The translations under genes and the position numbers were made by a program. Shown piece by piece: positions 1 to 7,978 of a stretch of DNA of 64,000 nucleotides (positions are counted from its first letter, which is position 1; each line of letters begins with the position of its first letter). A model generated the notes under the pieces. That model saw only the letters and a program-made list of their open reading frames with translations. It searched no databases and had not been told where the DNA came from. The stretch lies in contig CAJJAH010000002.1 in NCBI GenBank assembly GCA_905182255.1, forward strand, positions 1 through 64,000, read 5' to 3'. The stretch is from Cryomorphaceae bacterium BACL11 MAG-121001-bin54. GTDB taxonomy: Bacteria > Bacteroidota > Bacteroidia > Flavobacteriales > BACL11.

Positions 1-40
1 GCTTTTTTTTATAAAATAAATTCTTCTAATTAGAATTAAT

Positions 41-105
41 AAAACCCACTCAAATGAGTGGGTTTCTTTTTGGTGGGCCTTACGGTCCTAAGTTCGAACT
101 TTTTT
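41..105 (+). repeat. Dispersed structured element, copy A
   Basis: First of six copies of a ~60-65 bp element. It has three parts in order: a perfect terminator-like hairpin (AAACCCACTCA / TGAGTGGGTTT) followed by T-rich sequence, a second hairpin GGGCC-TTAC-GGTCC, and the palindrome AAGTTCGAACTT followed by a T-run. The right edge overlaps the stop codon of the minus-strand methyltransferase, so it can terminate that gene in one direction and upstream transcription in the other. Function inferred; the repeat itself is directly visible. Confidence 0.85.
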
Positions 106-889
106 ATTTCTTAGTAGCTTTTAGATTAAATACATAAGGAGTACTATTCTTTTCTCTTTTTTCTAAAACATATTTCCCTTTTTCCTTTTTAATCATTCCA
201 TCCAATAAGAATGGACTATAATCAAATTCTTCAAAATGTGTTAGTTTTAATCCGTTAGATTCTAATGCGGAAAATATATTTGTTAGTGAATGGTTCCACC
301 AACATGTTTTGGTTACTAATTCTGAACCACCATCAGTATAAGTACCGTTTTCAATTTCAATGTCAGGTTTAGGATCGTAGAAATAGTCGTATCCATTATC
401 TTTTATGAGATCTAAAAAAGGGTGAAATTCAGTTAATAGAAACAGTCCTCCTTTTTTTAGGTGAGTAGCAATGGTTGCAGCCCATTTATCTAAATCAGGA
501 AGCCATCCAATTACTCCATAAGAGCTAAAAATTATATCAAACTCTTTGTTAAGTTTTAAATCTAAAACATTGCTTTCTATAAAGTTAACATGCATATTCA
601 TTTCTGCTGCTATTCTTTTAGCTTCATTTATTGCTGCATCTGAAAAATCTACACCAGTTACTTTAGCTCCCATTCTGGCAAAAGAAATACTATCTTGACC
701 AAAGTGACATTGTAGATGAAGTAATGACTTTCCTTTTACATCTCCGATAGCATTAAGTTCAATAGGTTTTAATGAAGTCTTACCTTTCTTAAATTCTTCA
801 TTATTATAAAAGTTAGATTTTATATGAATAGGAGTTCTTTTATTCCAGGCTTTTTTATTGGTTTCTATATGTTTTTTAAATTCTGTCAT
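104..889 (-). CDS. Class I SAM-dependent methyltransferase
   Basis: 261 residues. A Rossmann methyltransferase core begins near residue 55 with a motif I-like segment (LLHLQCHFGQDS), followed by an acidic strand end (VTGVDFSDAA), a motif II/III region (FDIIFSSYGVIGWLPD) and a late strand (GGLFLLTEFHPFL). This layout is typical of small-molecule methyltransferases of the UbiE/Methyltransf_11/25 type. The substrate cannot be read from sequence. The gene is alone between elements A and B: its stop abuts A and its start is 39 bp from B, so it looks like a self-contained cassette transcribed opposite to its plus-strand neighbour. No clear TAnnTTTG box is visible for it; transcription may enter through element B. 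Confidence 0.85.
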   Translation of the reverse strand: MTEFKKHIETNKKAWNKRTPIHIKSNFYNNEEFKKGKTSLKPIELNAIGDVKGKSLLHLQCHFGQDSISFARMGAKVTGVDFSDAAINEAKRIAAEMNMHVNFIESNVLDLKLNKEFDIIFSSYGVIGWLPDLDKWAATIATHLKKGGLFLLTEFHPFLDLIKDNGYDYFYDPKPDIEIENGTYTDGGSELVTKTCWWNHSLTNIFSALESNGLKLTHFEEFDYSPFLLDGMIKKEKGKYVLEKREKNSTPYVFNLKATKK

Positions 890-927
890 ATTTAAATGTT
901 CTTGGCTTTAAATTATGCTAAAATAAT

Positions 928-990
928 AAAACCCACTCAATTGAGTGGGTTTCTTTTTGGTGGGCCTCTCGGTCCTAAGTTCGAACTATT
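928..990 (+). repeat. Dispersed structured element, copy B
   Basis: Same architecture as copy A: hairpin AAACCCACTCAATTGAGTGGGTTT, then GGGCC-TCTC-GGTCC, then AAGTTCGAACT. The second hairpin loop is TCTC instead of TTAC while the stem is kept. It lies between the divergent methyltransferase and lipoprotein genes, so here it is not downstream of any gene. That argues against a role only as a terminator. Confidence 0.85.
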
Positions 991-992
991 TT

Positions 993-1019
993 AAAGTATT
1001 ATGCTTAGCATAATACTTT
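993..1019. promoter_or_regulatory. Perfect palindrome, operator-like
   Basis: AAAGTATTATGC-TTA-GCATAATACTTT is a perfect inverted repeat just upstream of a TATTTTTG box and the lipoprotein gene. A near-copy lies at 34521. A repressor-binding site is the natural inference. A hairpin in DNA or RNA is the alternative. Confidence 0.55.
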
Positions 1020-1032
1020 ATTTAAAATCCTT

Positions 1033-1040
1033 TATTTTTG
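1033..1040 (+). promoter_or_regulatory. Bacteroidota -7 box for lipoprotein 1068
   Basis: TATTTTTG matches the Bacteroidota TAnnTTTG consensus 27 bp before the start codon. A TTTG-like -33 box at the usual spacing is not evident. The palindrome at 993-1019 occupies that position. Confidence 0.5.
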
Positions 1041-1067
1041 TGAAATATTAACTAAATAAAAAGAAAA

Positions 1068-1721
1068 ATGAAAAAATTACTTTACACATTATTAGCAGTA
1101 TCCATAATATTTTCTGCTTGCAAGAAAGAAGATGAAGAAACTAATTCAAGCAACAACAACAATAATAATAACTCTACCTCAATTGTAGGTGTGTGGACAC
1201 CTACTTCTGTTACTATAGACACATCAATGACAACTATTATAGATGGAGAAACAGTAAATGATTTGGATGGTGAGATAATGACATACTCTGGAACTGAAAC
1301 AACGACGCCAGCAGAAGCTGGGATAGACGGAAATTTGGAGTTTACTGATAATGGACTAGCAATTTTTGATGCTGATGATGATACAAGTATATATTCCTAC
1401 TCAAATAATGTAGTGACAATAATAAATGACGATGGAGAATTAACTGAGTTTACCTGTACATTCACAGGGTCTGACATTCTTGCATTAACAATGTCATACG
1501 GTATGGATACATCTTACAATGAACCAATGTTAATATTTCTTGGTTACCCTGAAGGGAATATTTCTATATCTGCAAATCAATCATTGACAATAAATGCCTC
1601 AAGAAGTACAGTTATAAACACTAATGTAAATCAAAGAATTGGAAATACAAATCATAATTGGTTTGTAAAACCGAGATTTGATAATATTTTGAAAAGAGTA
1701 TTAAATAAACTAAAAAAATAA
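1068..1721 (+). CDS. Outer-membrane lipoprotein, lipocalin-like
   Basis: 217 residues. The N-terminus is a type II signal peptide with lipobox around FSACKKEDEE (Cys about residue 18), followed by an acidic and Asn-rich linker. The body resembles small Bacteroidota lipocalin-like lipoproteins (VGVWTPTSVTID, then alternating polar/hydrophobic strands with GNLEFTDNG). The C-terminus is unusual: after about residue 170 it becomes Asn- and Lys-rich and ends in NILKRVLNKLKK, unlike a beta-barrel end, so a past frameshift or fusion is possible. It sits alone between elements B and C. The signal peptide is nearly the same as that of the gene at 11382. Function unknown. Confidence 0.75.
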   Translation: MKKLLYTLLAVSIIFSACKKEDEETNSSNNNNNNNSTSIVGVWTPTSVTIDTSMTTIIDGETVNDLDGEIMTYSGTETTTPAEAGIDGNLEFTDNGLAIFDADDDTSIYSYSNNVVTIINDDGELTEFTCTFTGSDILALTMSYGMDTSYNEPMLIFLGYPEGNISISANQSLTINASRSTVINTNVNQRIGNTNHNWFVKPRFDNILKRVLNKLKK

Positions 1722-1754
1722 AAATAAATTATTTTTCATAAATTCTAAAATAAT

Positions 1755-1819
1755 TAAACCCACTCATTTGAGTGGGTTTTATTTTTTGTGGGCCTTACGG
1801 TCCTAAGTTCGAATTTTTT
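1755..1819 (+). repeat. Dispersed structured element, copy C
   Basis: Hairpin AAACCCACTCATTTGAGTGGGTTT, then TTTTTTGTGGGCCTTACGGTCC and AAGTTCGAATT plus a T-run. The centre of the first hairpin is TT here versus AA in A and D and AT in B and F. It lies 34 bp after the lipoprotein stop and is a plausible terminator. The following ~100 bp before the next promoter holds no gene I can see. Confidence 0.83.
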
Positions 1820-1912
1820 CCATAGATATATTAATCTGAATATGTAAGGCTATTACTAGATATGAAAATTGTTATAAGTTTTTTGAATTCGTAAGATGTT
1901 ATTTAAAAAGAT

Positions 1913-1943
1913 ATTGTAAGTTGCAAGAAACTACATAATTTTG
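1913..1943 (+). promoter_or_regulatory. Bacteroidota promoter (-33/-7) for gene 2000
   Basis: ATTG at 1913-1916 and TAATTTTG at 1936-1943 with 19 bp between them match the Bacteroidota TTTG-N19-TAnnTTTG arrangement with one mismatch in the -33 box. The start codon is 57 bp downstream. Confidence 0.55.
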
Positions 1944-1999
1944 CATTGTTAAAATCGATTTAAGCATCTAAAATAAATTATTAAATTTAAAACAAAATT

Positions 2000-3157
2000 A
2001 TGAAAAAATTATTATTAACAACAATGGCAGCTTTGACAATCTTATTTGCTCAAGCACAAACCTTATGTGATCCAAACATGACTTACACAACAGGTTCACA
2101 ATATCAATTAGAAATAGCAATACCAGTAACTGGAAATAGTTTACCTACTATGGCACCTTTGTATGCTGTAACTTATGGTGATGGAAATATGTTAGCTGAA
2201 GATAGCTGTTTTAGTGGTCCTTGTACACATATGGTATACAACTATAACCCAAATGGAACGTATTATGATACACTTACAACTTGTATATCCTACACACTTA
2301 CCGATACAGTAGGTTATGTTGACACTTTAATGTGTTGTTTTTTTCAATATTGGGATGGAAGTGTTTGGTCAGTTCCAGGAGGAACTCCTACACCTTCTTG
2401 GGATTGTGCGCCAAATACAATATTAGGCTGTGTTGACTCAGGAACTGGATTAGGACAATATACTTCATTGTTATCTTGTCAATTAGGATGTGGAGCGCCA
2501 TGTCCTGGTGTAGCTTCTATCGCTCAGAACACAAACATTTTTACTGCAAATATTACTGGAGGAATAGCGCCATATACTTATTTATGGAGTACTGGTGAAA
2601 CTACACAAGCTATTACTGTTTCATTAAGTATGTCAGGAAATTGTGATGTTACTGATGCTAATGGGTGTGTCTATTCTGCTAATTATTCTTATTCAGCAGG
2701 ACAATTTGTTGCTTGTGATTCCATGACTCTTTTTAGTACAGGTGGTTCACCACAAACAATTTTAATGGCGGAAGTACCGTTTAGCATCATGGATATTGCT
2801 TCTTGGATTACTACTGCTCCAGATGGAACAGTTTTAGGAGTAGATAGTATGTCTAATTCACATCAGATTTTTAATAATATGAATAATGGTCAGCCCTATG
2901 ACACTATTAATGTTTGTATTTCTTACTTTGATGTTAATGGTTATTTTACATGTTGTGTAACCTGGATATGGGATACAAATTCAGGCGTTTGGGCTAAGAT
3001 GGGTAGTGTTACTTCATTAGATGAAATGAACTTAGATACCAAGAAATTGATTAAAATAGTAGATGTTTTAGGAAGAGAAACATTTCCAAAAAATAAACAA
3101 ATCTTATTTTATATCTATGAGGATGGTACAATAGATAAGAAATATATAATAGAATAG
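2000..3157 (+). CDS. Secreted Cys-rich protein with short C-terminal sorting-like tail
   Basis: 385 residues with a Sec signal peptide (MKKLLLTTMAALTILFAQAQ, cleavage after AQA). The mature part is Cys-rich and seems to hold two related segments (pairs such as CCFFQYW and CCVTWIW), joined by an SprB-like stretch (PYTYLWSTGETTQAITV). That stretch type is common in Bacteroidota adhesins. The C-terminus ends with VDVLGRET ... LFYIYEDGTIDKKYIIE, a tail shared with genes 7979 and 12886 and with a fragment at 16848. The tail position suggests a T9SS-type sorting signal. This is inference, since it is shorter than the usual type A domain. Likely cell-surface or exported; molecular function unknown. 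Confidence 0.78.
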   Translation: MKKLLLTTMAALTILFAQAQTLCDPNMTYTTGSQYQLEIAIPVTGNSLPTMAPLYAVTYGDGNMLAEDSCFSGPCTHMVYNYNPNGTYYDTLTTCISYTLTDTVGYVDTLMCCFFQYWDGSVWSVPGGTPTPSWDCAPNTILGCVDSGTGLGQYTSLLSCQLGCGAPCPGVASIAQNTNIFTANITGGIAPYTYLWSTGETTQAITVSLSMSGNCDVTDANGCVYSANYSYSAGQFVACDSMTLFSTGGSPQTILMAEVPFSIMDIASWITTAPDGTVLGVDSMSNSHQIFNNMNNGQPYDTINVCISYFDVNGYFTCCVTWIWDTNSGVWAKMGSVTSLDEMNLDTKKLIKIVDVLGRETFPKNKQILFYIYEDGTIDKKYIIE

Positions 3158-3187
3158 TTTAAGTGGTTAATCTATAAGTAATAATAT

Positions 3188-3206
3188 TAGGGGCTTTAAG
3201 CCCCTA
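3188..3206 (+). terminator. Intergenic stem-loop
   Basis: TAGGGGC-TTTAA-GCCCCTA is a perfect 7-bp stem between genes 2000 and 3231, followed by a weak T-rich stretch. It is probably an intrinsic or partial terminator. Confidence 0.5.
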
Positions 3207-3230
3207 CTTTATATAATAAAAATTAAAAAT

Positions 3231-4610
3231 ATGAAAAAAGGGCTACTATTATTACTTTGCTTACCAATGATTGGGTTTGGGCAAAATTGTCCTACTATAG
3301 GCTTTCCAAGTTACTATAATTGTTCTGATATTGCTCAATTTGTTGTTGATTATCCAAACTGCAATAACCTACCTAGTACACTCAGACTACCTTTTGATGG
3401 AGGAGATCTAACTAATTATCCTGGCTTAACTCAATTAGATTCTATAAGTGGTAGTGTAGTGTGTAATGAATGTGAGATCACTTCATTTGCTGGGCTTTCT
3501 GCTTTAAAATATGTTGGTGGAAATGTTTATATTGATGAGCCTCATGATATAATTACAGATTTATATGGTTTAACAAATTTGAGTCACATTGGAGGGAGTC
3601 TATCTTTATTGGAATGTGGAGATCTTATTTCTACAAATGGGATTGCAAATTTAAATAGTGTAAATGAAGTTAGAATTGTGGAATGTGATAATATTGTTAA
3701 TATTGTTGGCTTTGATGATATAGATTCTTTAATAGGGGGCTTATATATAGAAGAAACATCTTTGACAAACCTTAATGGATTTAACAATTTGAAATTTATT
3801 GGAAACCTAGAAATTTCTGAAAATCCTATGCTTAATAATCTTATTGGCTTATCATCTGTTTTAACAGTAGATGGTTATATAGAAATTGTTGAAAATATAT
3901 CATTACAAAGTTTATTTGGATTAGACAGTATTATTCCAAATCAAATATCTAATCTTATTTTAACAGACAATGATTCTTTAAGTTACTGTAATCTTGATAA
4001 TATTTGTGAATATATTGACCAGGGGTATGGGCCATCTACTATTTATGCTAACAAAACAAATTGTAATTCAATTTTAGATGTTCAGAATCAGTGCCTCTCT
4101 CTCCCTCAGTATATTAGTGTAAATGGAGTCTATCATGCTGATACAGTTCAGTATGCAACCCCTTTAGATTTAGACTTTTGGTTTGTAAATAATAGTATCA
4201 CAACATACTTCATTAGTTCTATTACTGCTAACATAGCGATTATTCCAGTGAACGCATCTATAATTAATCTACAACCATTTTCATTTACACAAACTATACC
4301 TCAAGCTGCTTTTTATCCAGGAGATAGTATTTATATTTCACCTCCTGTTGGGGTTCAATTATATCAACAAGCAGGAGATAATTTAGTTGTTATCTGGCCT
4401 TCTATGGCTGTCCCATTCATTTCAGATACCAGTGTTACTCCATTATATGTAATTCCACCTGTAACATCTGTTAATGAGATGATTTATCCTATTTATGAAG
4501 AATTTGATAATTCTTTATACGATTTGATGGGTAGAAGGTATGATAATATTATTGATATTCCTTCAGGGGTTATGTACATAAGAGATGGTAAGAAATACAT
4601 TAAAAAATAA
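3231..4610 (+). CDS. Secreted receptor-L/LRR-like protein, T9SS-type tail
   Basis: 459 residues. The signal peptide MKKGLLLLLCLPMIGFGQ carries the LPMIGFGQ ending that recurs through this region. Residues ~60-240 form repeats of about 23-25 residues with the pattern ITSFAGLSALKYVGGNVYI, as in receptor L-domain/leucine-rich proteins. A beta-rich region follows. The C-terminus (SLYDLMGRRYDNI...GVMYIRDGKKYIKK) resembles the final strands of the T9SS type A sorting domain. Likely exported to the surface for binding or adhesion. The next gene starts 8 bp after the stop and may be cotranscribed. Confidence 0.8.
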   Translation: MKKGLLLLLCLPMIGFGQNCPTIGFPSYYNCSDIAQFVVDYPNCNNLPSTLRLPFDGGDLTNYPGLTQLDSISGSVVCNECEITSFAGLSALKYVGGNVYIDEPHDIITDLYGLTNLSHIGGSLSLLECGDLISTNGIANLNSVNEVRIVECDNIVNIVGFDDIDSLIGGLYIEETSLTNLNGFNNLKFIGNLEISENPMLNNLIGLSSVLTVDGYIEIVENISLQSLFGLDSIIPNQISNLILTDNDSLSYCNLDNICEYIDQGYGPSTIYANKTNCNSILDVQNQCLSLPQYISVNGVYHADTVQYATPLDLDFWFVNNSITTYFISSITANIAIIPVNASIINLQPFSFTQTIPQAAFYPGDSIYISPPVGVQLYQQAGDNLVVIWPSMAVPFISDTSVTPLYVIPPVTSVNEMIYPIYEEFDNSLYDLMGRRYDNIIDIPSGVMYIRDGKKYIKK

Positions 4611-4618
4611 TCATTCTA

Positions 4619-5941
4619 ATGAATAATGCTTTAGACACTATAGTTGCAACACTTTCAAAGGAGGAGGTTAGATTCTTTAAATTATTTCTAAACAGAACAG
4701 ATAATAAGAATCGAAAAGATGTAGATCTTTTTGATTATATGAAGAAGAAAAAAGGTGATTTCACTACTAAAGATGTCTTAAAGAAACTAGAAACAAATCC
4801 AAATAATTATTATCAAATTAAAAACCGACTTTATCATGAATTGAATAATTCTATGGTATGGCAGCATATTTGGAAAGATAACCAATCTAAATCCTTTAGT
4901 TATATATTGCTTTCAAGAGTATATAAAAATAAAGGTGAATTAGAGCTAGCTTTTCATTACTTACAGCATGCTGAGAAGGAAGCAATAGATTCAGAATTAC
5001 ATGAGGTTTTGTCTATCATTTATTCAGAGATAATTAAGATTTCTCATGAAATACTTTCTATTGATGTAGATTATTATATTGAGCTAAAAATAAATAATAT
5101 TAAGATATTGTCTGAGATTGATGAGATGGATTTATTATTAGCTAAAATAATGTATGATATAAGAACAAAACAGAATTTTGGCAAATCAGATATTAGCTTA
5201 GTTCAACTGATTAAAACAAAATACGGAAAGATTTCAAAAGAAAAGAATTTAGTAAATAGTGCTAGATTTAGAATAAGATTATTTAAAATGTATAGTCGTT
5301 TATTGCTGCAGGAACGCGATTATCAATCATTAGAGAAGTTTCTAATTGAAAGTAATAATGAGTTTAAAAAGGATATGTTATTTGATAGGTCAAATCATAA
5401 TGAAAAGTTAACTCTATTAACTTATTTAACAAATTGTTTGTATAAAACTAAGAAGCATAAGGAATCATTAAAATATGCTGAACTATTACTAATTAGCATG
5501 AAAGAGTATGATTCTTTTTTGCATGATAAGTATCTGTTTTTCTATTATAATAGTTTGGTGTTAAATTATGCTAAGACTGATAAAGATAAAGCACTAGATT
5601 ATTTAAATAAAGCAAGTAAAAATGAAGTCATTAAAAAATTACCATCTTACACTAGTTTCATTTATTTAAATAAATCATTAATTTATTTTCATCAGGATAA
5701 TTTTATTGATGCTCAAAAGAATATGTCTAGATTAATTCTACAAGAAGATTTTCTTTTATTAGATAAAGCTTTTCAATTAAAGATTTTGATTGCTGATGTA
5801 ATAATTAGGTTTAAAAATGGACAACACGATATTGTACAGAAGATTGAAGATATTAGAAAAAACCATAAGCAATTATTATTGGATGAAGAGTGTGTTCGAG
5901 ATAGAGAAATGATAAATATAATATCTAAAGAAGATCTATGA
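4619..5941 (+). CDS. Helical TPR-like protein, probably C-terminally frameshifted
   Basis: 440 residues, no signal peptide, almost wholly alpha-helical with TPR-like helix pairs (for example LELAFHYLQHAEKEA and KHKESLKYAELLL). It resembles Bacteroidota proteins that pair a short N-terminal helical domain (LSKEEVRFFKLFLNR) with a TPR array, probably a cytoplasmic scaffold or regulator. The function is not known to me. The reading frame ends at TGA 5939-5941. In the +1 frame from 5940, coding-like sequence continues to 6050, so the natural C-terminus was probably longer. Confidence 0.7.
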   Translation: MNNALDTIVATLSKEEVRFFKLFLNRTDNKNRKDVDLFDYMKKKKGDFTTKDVLKKLETNPNNYYQIKNRLYHELNNSMVWQHIWKDNQSKSFSYILLSRVYKNKGELELAFHYLQHAEKEAIDSELHEVLSIIYSEIIKISHEILSIDVDYYIELKINNIKILSEIDEMDLLLAKIMYDIRTKQNFGKSDISLVQLIKTKYGKISKEKNLVNSARFRIRLFKMYSRLLLQERDYQSLEKFLIESNNEFKKDMLFDRSNHNEKLTLLTYLTNCLYKTKKHKESLKYAELLLISMKEYDSFLHDKYLFFYYNSLVLNYAKTDKDKALDYLNKASKNEVIKKLPSYTSFIYLNKSLIYFHQDNFIDAQKNMSRLILQEDFLLLDKAFQLKILIADVIIRFKNGQHDIVQKIEDIRKNHKQLLLDEECVRDREMINIISKEDL

Positions 5942-6050
5942 TGAGGATATCGCAGATGATAAAAAAAGAATATTGTCTTATATGTCAGATTCTGATTCAG
6001 ATGATTTAGATATTATTAGTTATAATCTTTGGTTAAGAAATAATCTATAA
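5940..6050 (+). pseudogene. Out-of-frame C-terminal extension of gene 4619
   Basis: Frame 3 from GAT at 5940 reads DEDIADDKKRILSYMSDSDS... to TAA at 6048-6050. It is acidic, helical and free of stops, like the end of the preceding protein. A one-base indel near 5935-5945 would fuse it to gene 4619. Sequencing error and true mutation cannot be told apart here. Confidence 0.5.
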
Positions 6051-6066
6051 ATACTAAAATATCATT

Positions 6067-6844
6067 TTGGAAGTATATAATGGCCCTCATTTAATCATAG
6101 AATATGAAAAAGAAAATTCAAGGCTAATTAATACTTGGAAATCTAACCCGCATAATGATGTGGTGTACAGAGAAGAGTTGATAGAATATCTAGACATATC
6201 TAAGAAAATTAAGCCTAGTCAAATGATTTGGATTCTAGATAAAAAAACTTTTAAACCAAATCTTGCTACAAAAAAATGGGTTGATGAAGTTATTTTAAAT
6301 CCAATATTTAAATCTGGATTTGTAAAGAGAAGGGCTGATGGTTATGATCAATTGGCATTTGTTTTTGGACAAGATGTTTCGGTTTTGATGCAAGGAGTAG
6401 AGAAGCCCATATACTGGATTTAACCCAAAGTATTTTACAAATGAAATAGAAGCTATTAATTGGTTAAGTAAAGAATCAAAAGCTATAGATTATAAGACTA
6501 TTAATCAGAATTTAGATATCACTTTTAAAGGAATAGATGATAATGAAAAAATAGTATTTGAGTTTAAAGAAGATGCATCAAAATTTGATGGTATTATCAA
6601 TTTATTTAAAACTATTATTGAACAACATCACTTCATGAAGAATAATACTGATAAATATTCTAGCTTAACTAAAAGAGAAAGGGAAACACTCAAATTCATC
6701 ATTAATGGATATGACAATAAACAGATAGCTGAAAAAATGCATATTTCTCCCAATACCATCCGAACTCATAGAAATAGAATTTGGCATAAACTTGAAATTA
6801 AGCATTTTAGTAATTGCTTGAAATATAAATGTTTTTTCAACTAA
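6067..6844 (+). pseudogene. STAS/SpoIIAA-like plus LuxR-type HTH regulator, frameshifted
   Basis: Two ORFs make one gene. The first (TTG start at 6067, to TAA 6421) encodes a ~118-residue domain of the STAS/SpoIIAA-like fold common in Bacteroidota (IIEYEKENSRLINTWKS, MIWILDKKTFKPN, FVKRRADGYDQLAFVFGQD). From 6419 the frame-2 reading continues as GFNPKYFTNEIEAINWLSKE, the expected end of that domain. It runs into a LuxR-type HTH (LTKREREtLKFIINGYDNKQIAEKMHISPNTIRTHR) ending at 6844. One base is missing just before 6420. The intact protein would be a cytoplasmic DNA-binding regulator. Its neighbour 4619 is also frameshifted, so the pair may be decaying together. Confidence 0.7.
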
Positions 6845-6854
6845 ACCGCTTGAC

Positions 6855-6884
6855 TTAAATTACGCTTTATAGCGTATTGTGGTA
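6855..6884 (+). repeat. 30-bp direct repeat with palindrome, copy 1
   Basis: This 30-mer is identical to 7105-7134. It contains TACGCT-TTAT-AGCGTA, a 6-bp inverted repeat, followed by ATTGTGGTA. It sits immediately upstream of a TATTTTTG box. No ORF follows this copy; the long inverted repeat at 6960-7034 does. Confidence 0.8.
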
Positions 6885-6899
6885 ACTAAAGATAAAATC

Positions 6900-6907
6900 T
6901 ATTTTTG
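6900..6907 (+). promoter_or_regulatory. -7 box downstream of repeat copy 1
   Basis: TATTTTTG (TAnnTTTG consensus), with ATTG 20 bp upstream inside the repeat serving as a possible -33. It points into a gene-free stretch, which suggests a non-coding transcript. Confidence 0.45.
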
Positions 6908-6959
6908 TTTTGTAAAACTTATTATTAAATACAAATTAATTTTTCAATAGATTACTTAA

Positions 6960-7034
6960 ATACACCTAACTTTCTCTAAATAAACTTAGTTTTCATAATA
7001 CATGCTTTAATAGGTATAGAGAAGTTAGGTGTAT
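6960..7034 (+). ncRNA. Candidate structured RNA: long inverted repeat
   Basis: The arms ATACACCTAACTTTCTCTA (6960-6978) and TAGAGAAGTTAGGTGTAT (7017-7034) are complementary apart from one bulged base, with a 38-nt loop. It lies 52 bp after a promoter-like box, in the 336-bp gap between the regulator remnant and gene 7182. It could be a non-coding RNA hairpin, or the terminal inverted repeats of a very small mobile element. No coding potential seen. Confidence 0.4.
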
Positions 7035-7104
7035 GGCGGTATAAATCCTCTCACTTTTAATAGAATGCTTAAAATATGCATGGTTTTTTAATTAAACTCC
7101 TTTA

Positions 7105-7134
7105 TTAAATTACGCTTTATAGCGTATTGTGGTA
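7105..7134 (+). repeat. 30-bp direct repeat with palindrome, copy 2
   Basis: Second identical copy of the 6855-6884 sequence, again immediately upstream of a TAnnTTTG box, this time in front of gene 7182. Placement at the -33 region suggests an operator. Confidence 0.8.
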
Positions 7135-7150
7135 CTCTAACTCTATTACC

Positions 7151-7158
7151 TAATTTTG
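7151..7158 (+). promoter_or_regulatory. -7 box for gene 7182
   Basis: TAATTTTG (TAnnTTTG) 23 bp before the start codon, with ATTG inside repeat copy 2 about 21 bp upstream. Confidence 0.55.
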
Positions 7159-7181
7159 TTGTCTAAATTAACAATACGATT

Positions 7182-7955
7182 ATGAAAAAAAACAAGATCT
7201 TATCACTCGCATTTTTACTCTTTTTACAGTTAATAGCTTCAGGGCAATCTATAACTCTCACTCTTGACAGTATTTCTTCAAACACGAATTGTAATGATAT
7301 TTGGACAGAACAAAATTTAGATCTTAGCTTTGTCATTGGAACTAGTGATGATTGTGGGGCAGGAGCTTGTTATTTTGATGTAGAGCCAACATATGTATGG
7401 CTTTACCCATCAAGACTATCTGTTGATTTATCAGGTTTACAAAACATCCAAAAAGTAGAGATTGACGTTATAAGTTATTGCAGTTATTTTAGTCCACAAT
7501 GTACCTTCTCTCATTTAATGGATAGTACTGGGATGATCATAAATACTGTGGGAAACACAATCAATAATCCAGGAAACTCTATTAATGGTACGCTTGAAAC
7601 CATAATAATTGAAAACCCTACTGAAGGCTTTTTAAGCGAACTAGCTATTAGTTCTTGTGAGGGCAACGTACATGAGATACGAATCTATCAAAACATATTG
7701 AGTACTAATCAAATAGAGTTAGATGATAGAGCATTCGCTATTTATCCAAATCCGGTAATAGATATGATCAATATTGATGTTTCGGGCAACCTAAAATATG
7801 AGGCAACTATTTATGATTTACAAGGAAGAATAATGATCAGTACAACAAACCAATCTACAATTGATATTCAAACCTTAACTCAAGGAACTTATTTAATTAA
7901 AATCACAGACTTAGACTCTGGTCAAAATGTAAGTGAAAAAATAATTATAGAATAA
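7182..7955 (+). CDS. Secreted protein with T9SS type A sorting domain
   Basis: 257 residues. The Sec signal peptide (MKKNKILSLAFLLFLQLIASGQ) is followed by a ~150-residue domain with Cys pairs (DDCGAGACYF, SYCSYFSPQC), which I do not recognise. The C-terminal ~75 residues are a typical T9SS type A sorting domain: FAIYPNPVIDMINIDVSG, then TIYDLQGRI and LTQGTYLIKIT, ending SEKIIIE. It is the only classic long-form type A domain in this array; the neighbours carry a shorter tail. Exported to the surface or released. The next gene (7979) starts 23 bp downstream and is likely cotranscribed from the repeat-linked promoter. Confidence 0.82.
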   Translation: MKKNKILSLAFLLFLQLIASGQSITLTLDSISSNTNCNDIWTEQNLDLSFVIGTSDDCGAGACYFDVEPTYVWLYPSRLSVDLSGLQNIQKVEIDVISYCSYFSPQCTFSHLMDSTGMIINTVGNTINNPGNSINGTLETIIIENPTEGFLSELAISSCEGNVHEIRIYQNILSTNQIELDDRAFAIYPNPVIDMINIDVSGNLKYEATIYDLQGRIMISTTNQSTIDIQTLTQGTYLIKITDLDSGQNVSEKIIIE

Positions 7956-7978
7956 ACGCTTAACAAACAACTAAGATT

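Noticed and set aside
71-120. A tRNA gene on the minus strand at the elements
   Set aside because: The T-loop-like and CCA-like parts are present, but spacing is wrong and no anticodon or D arm can be found.
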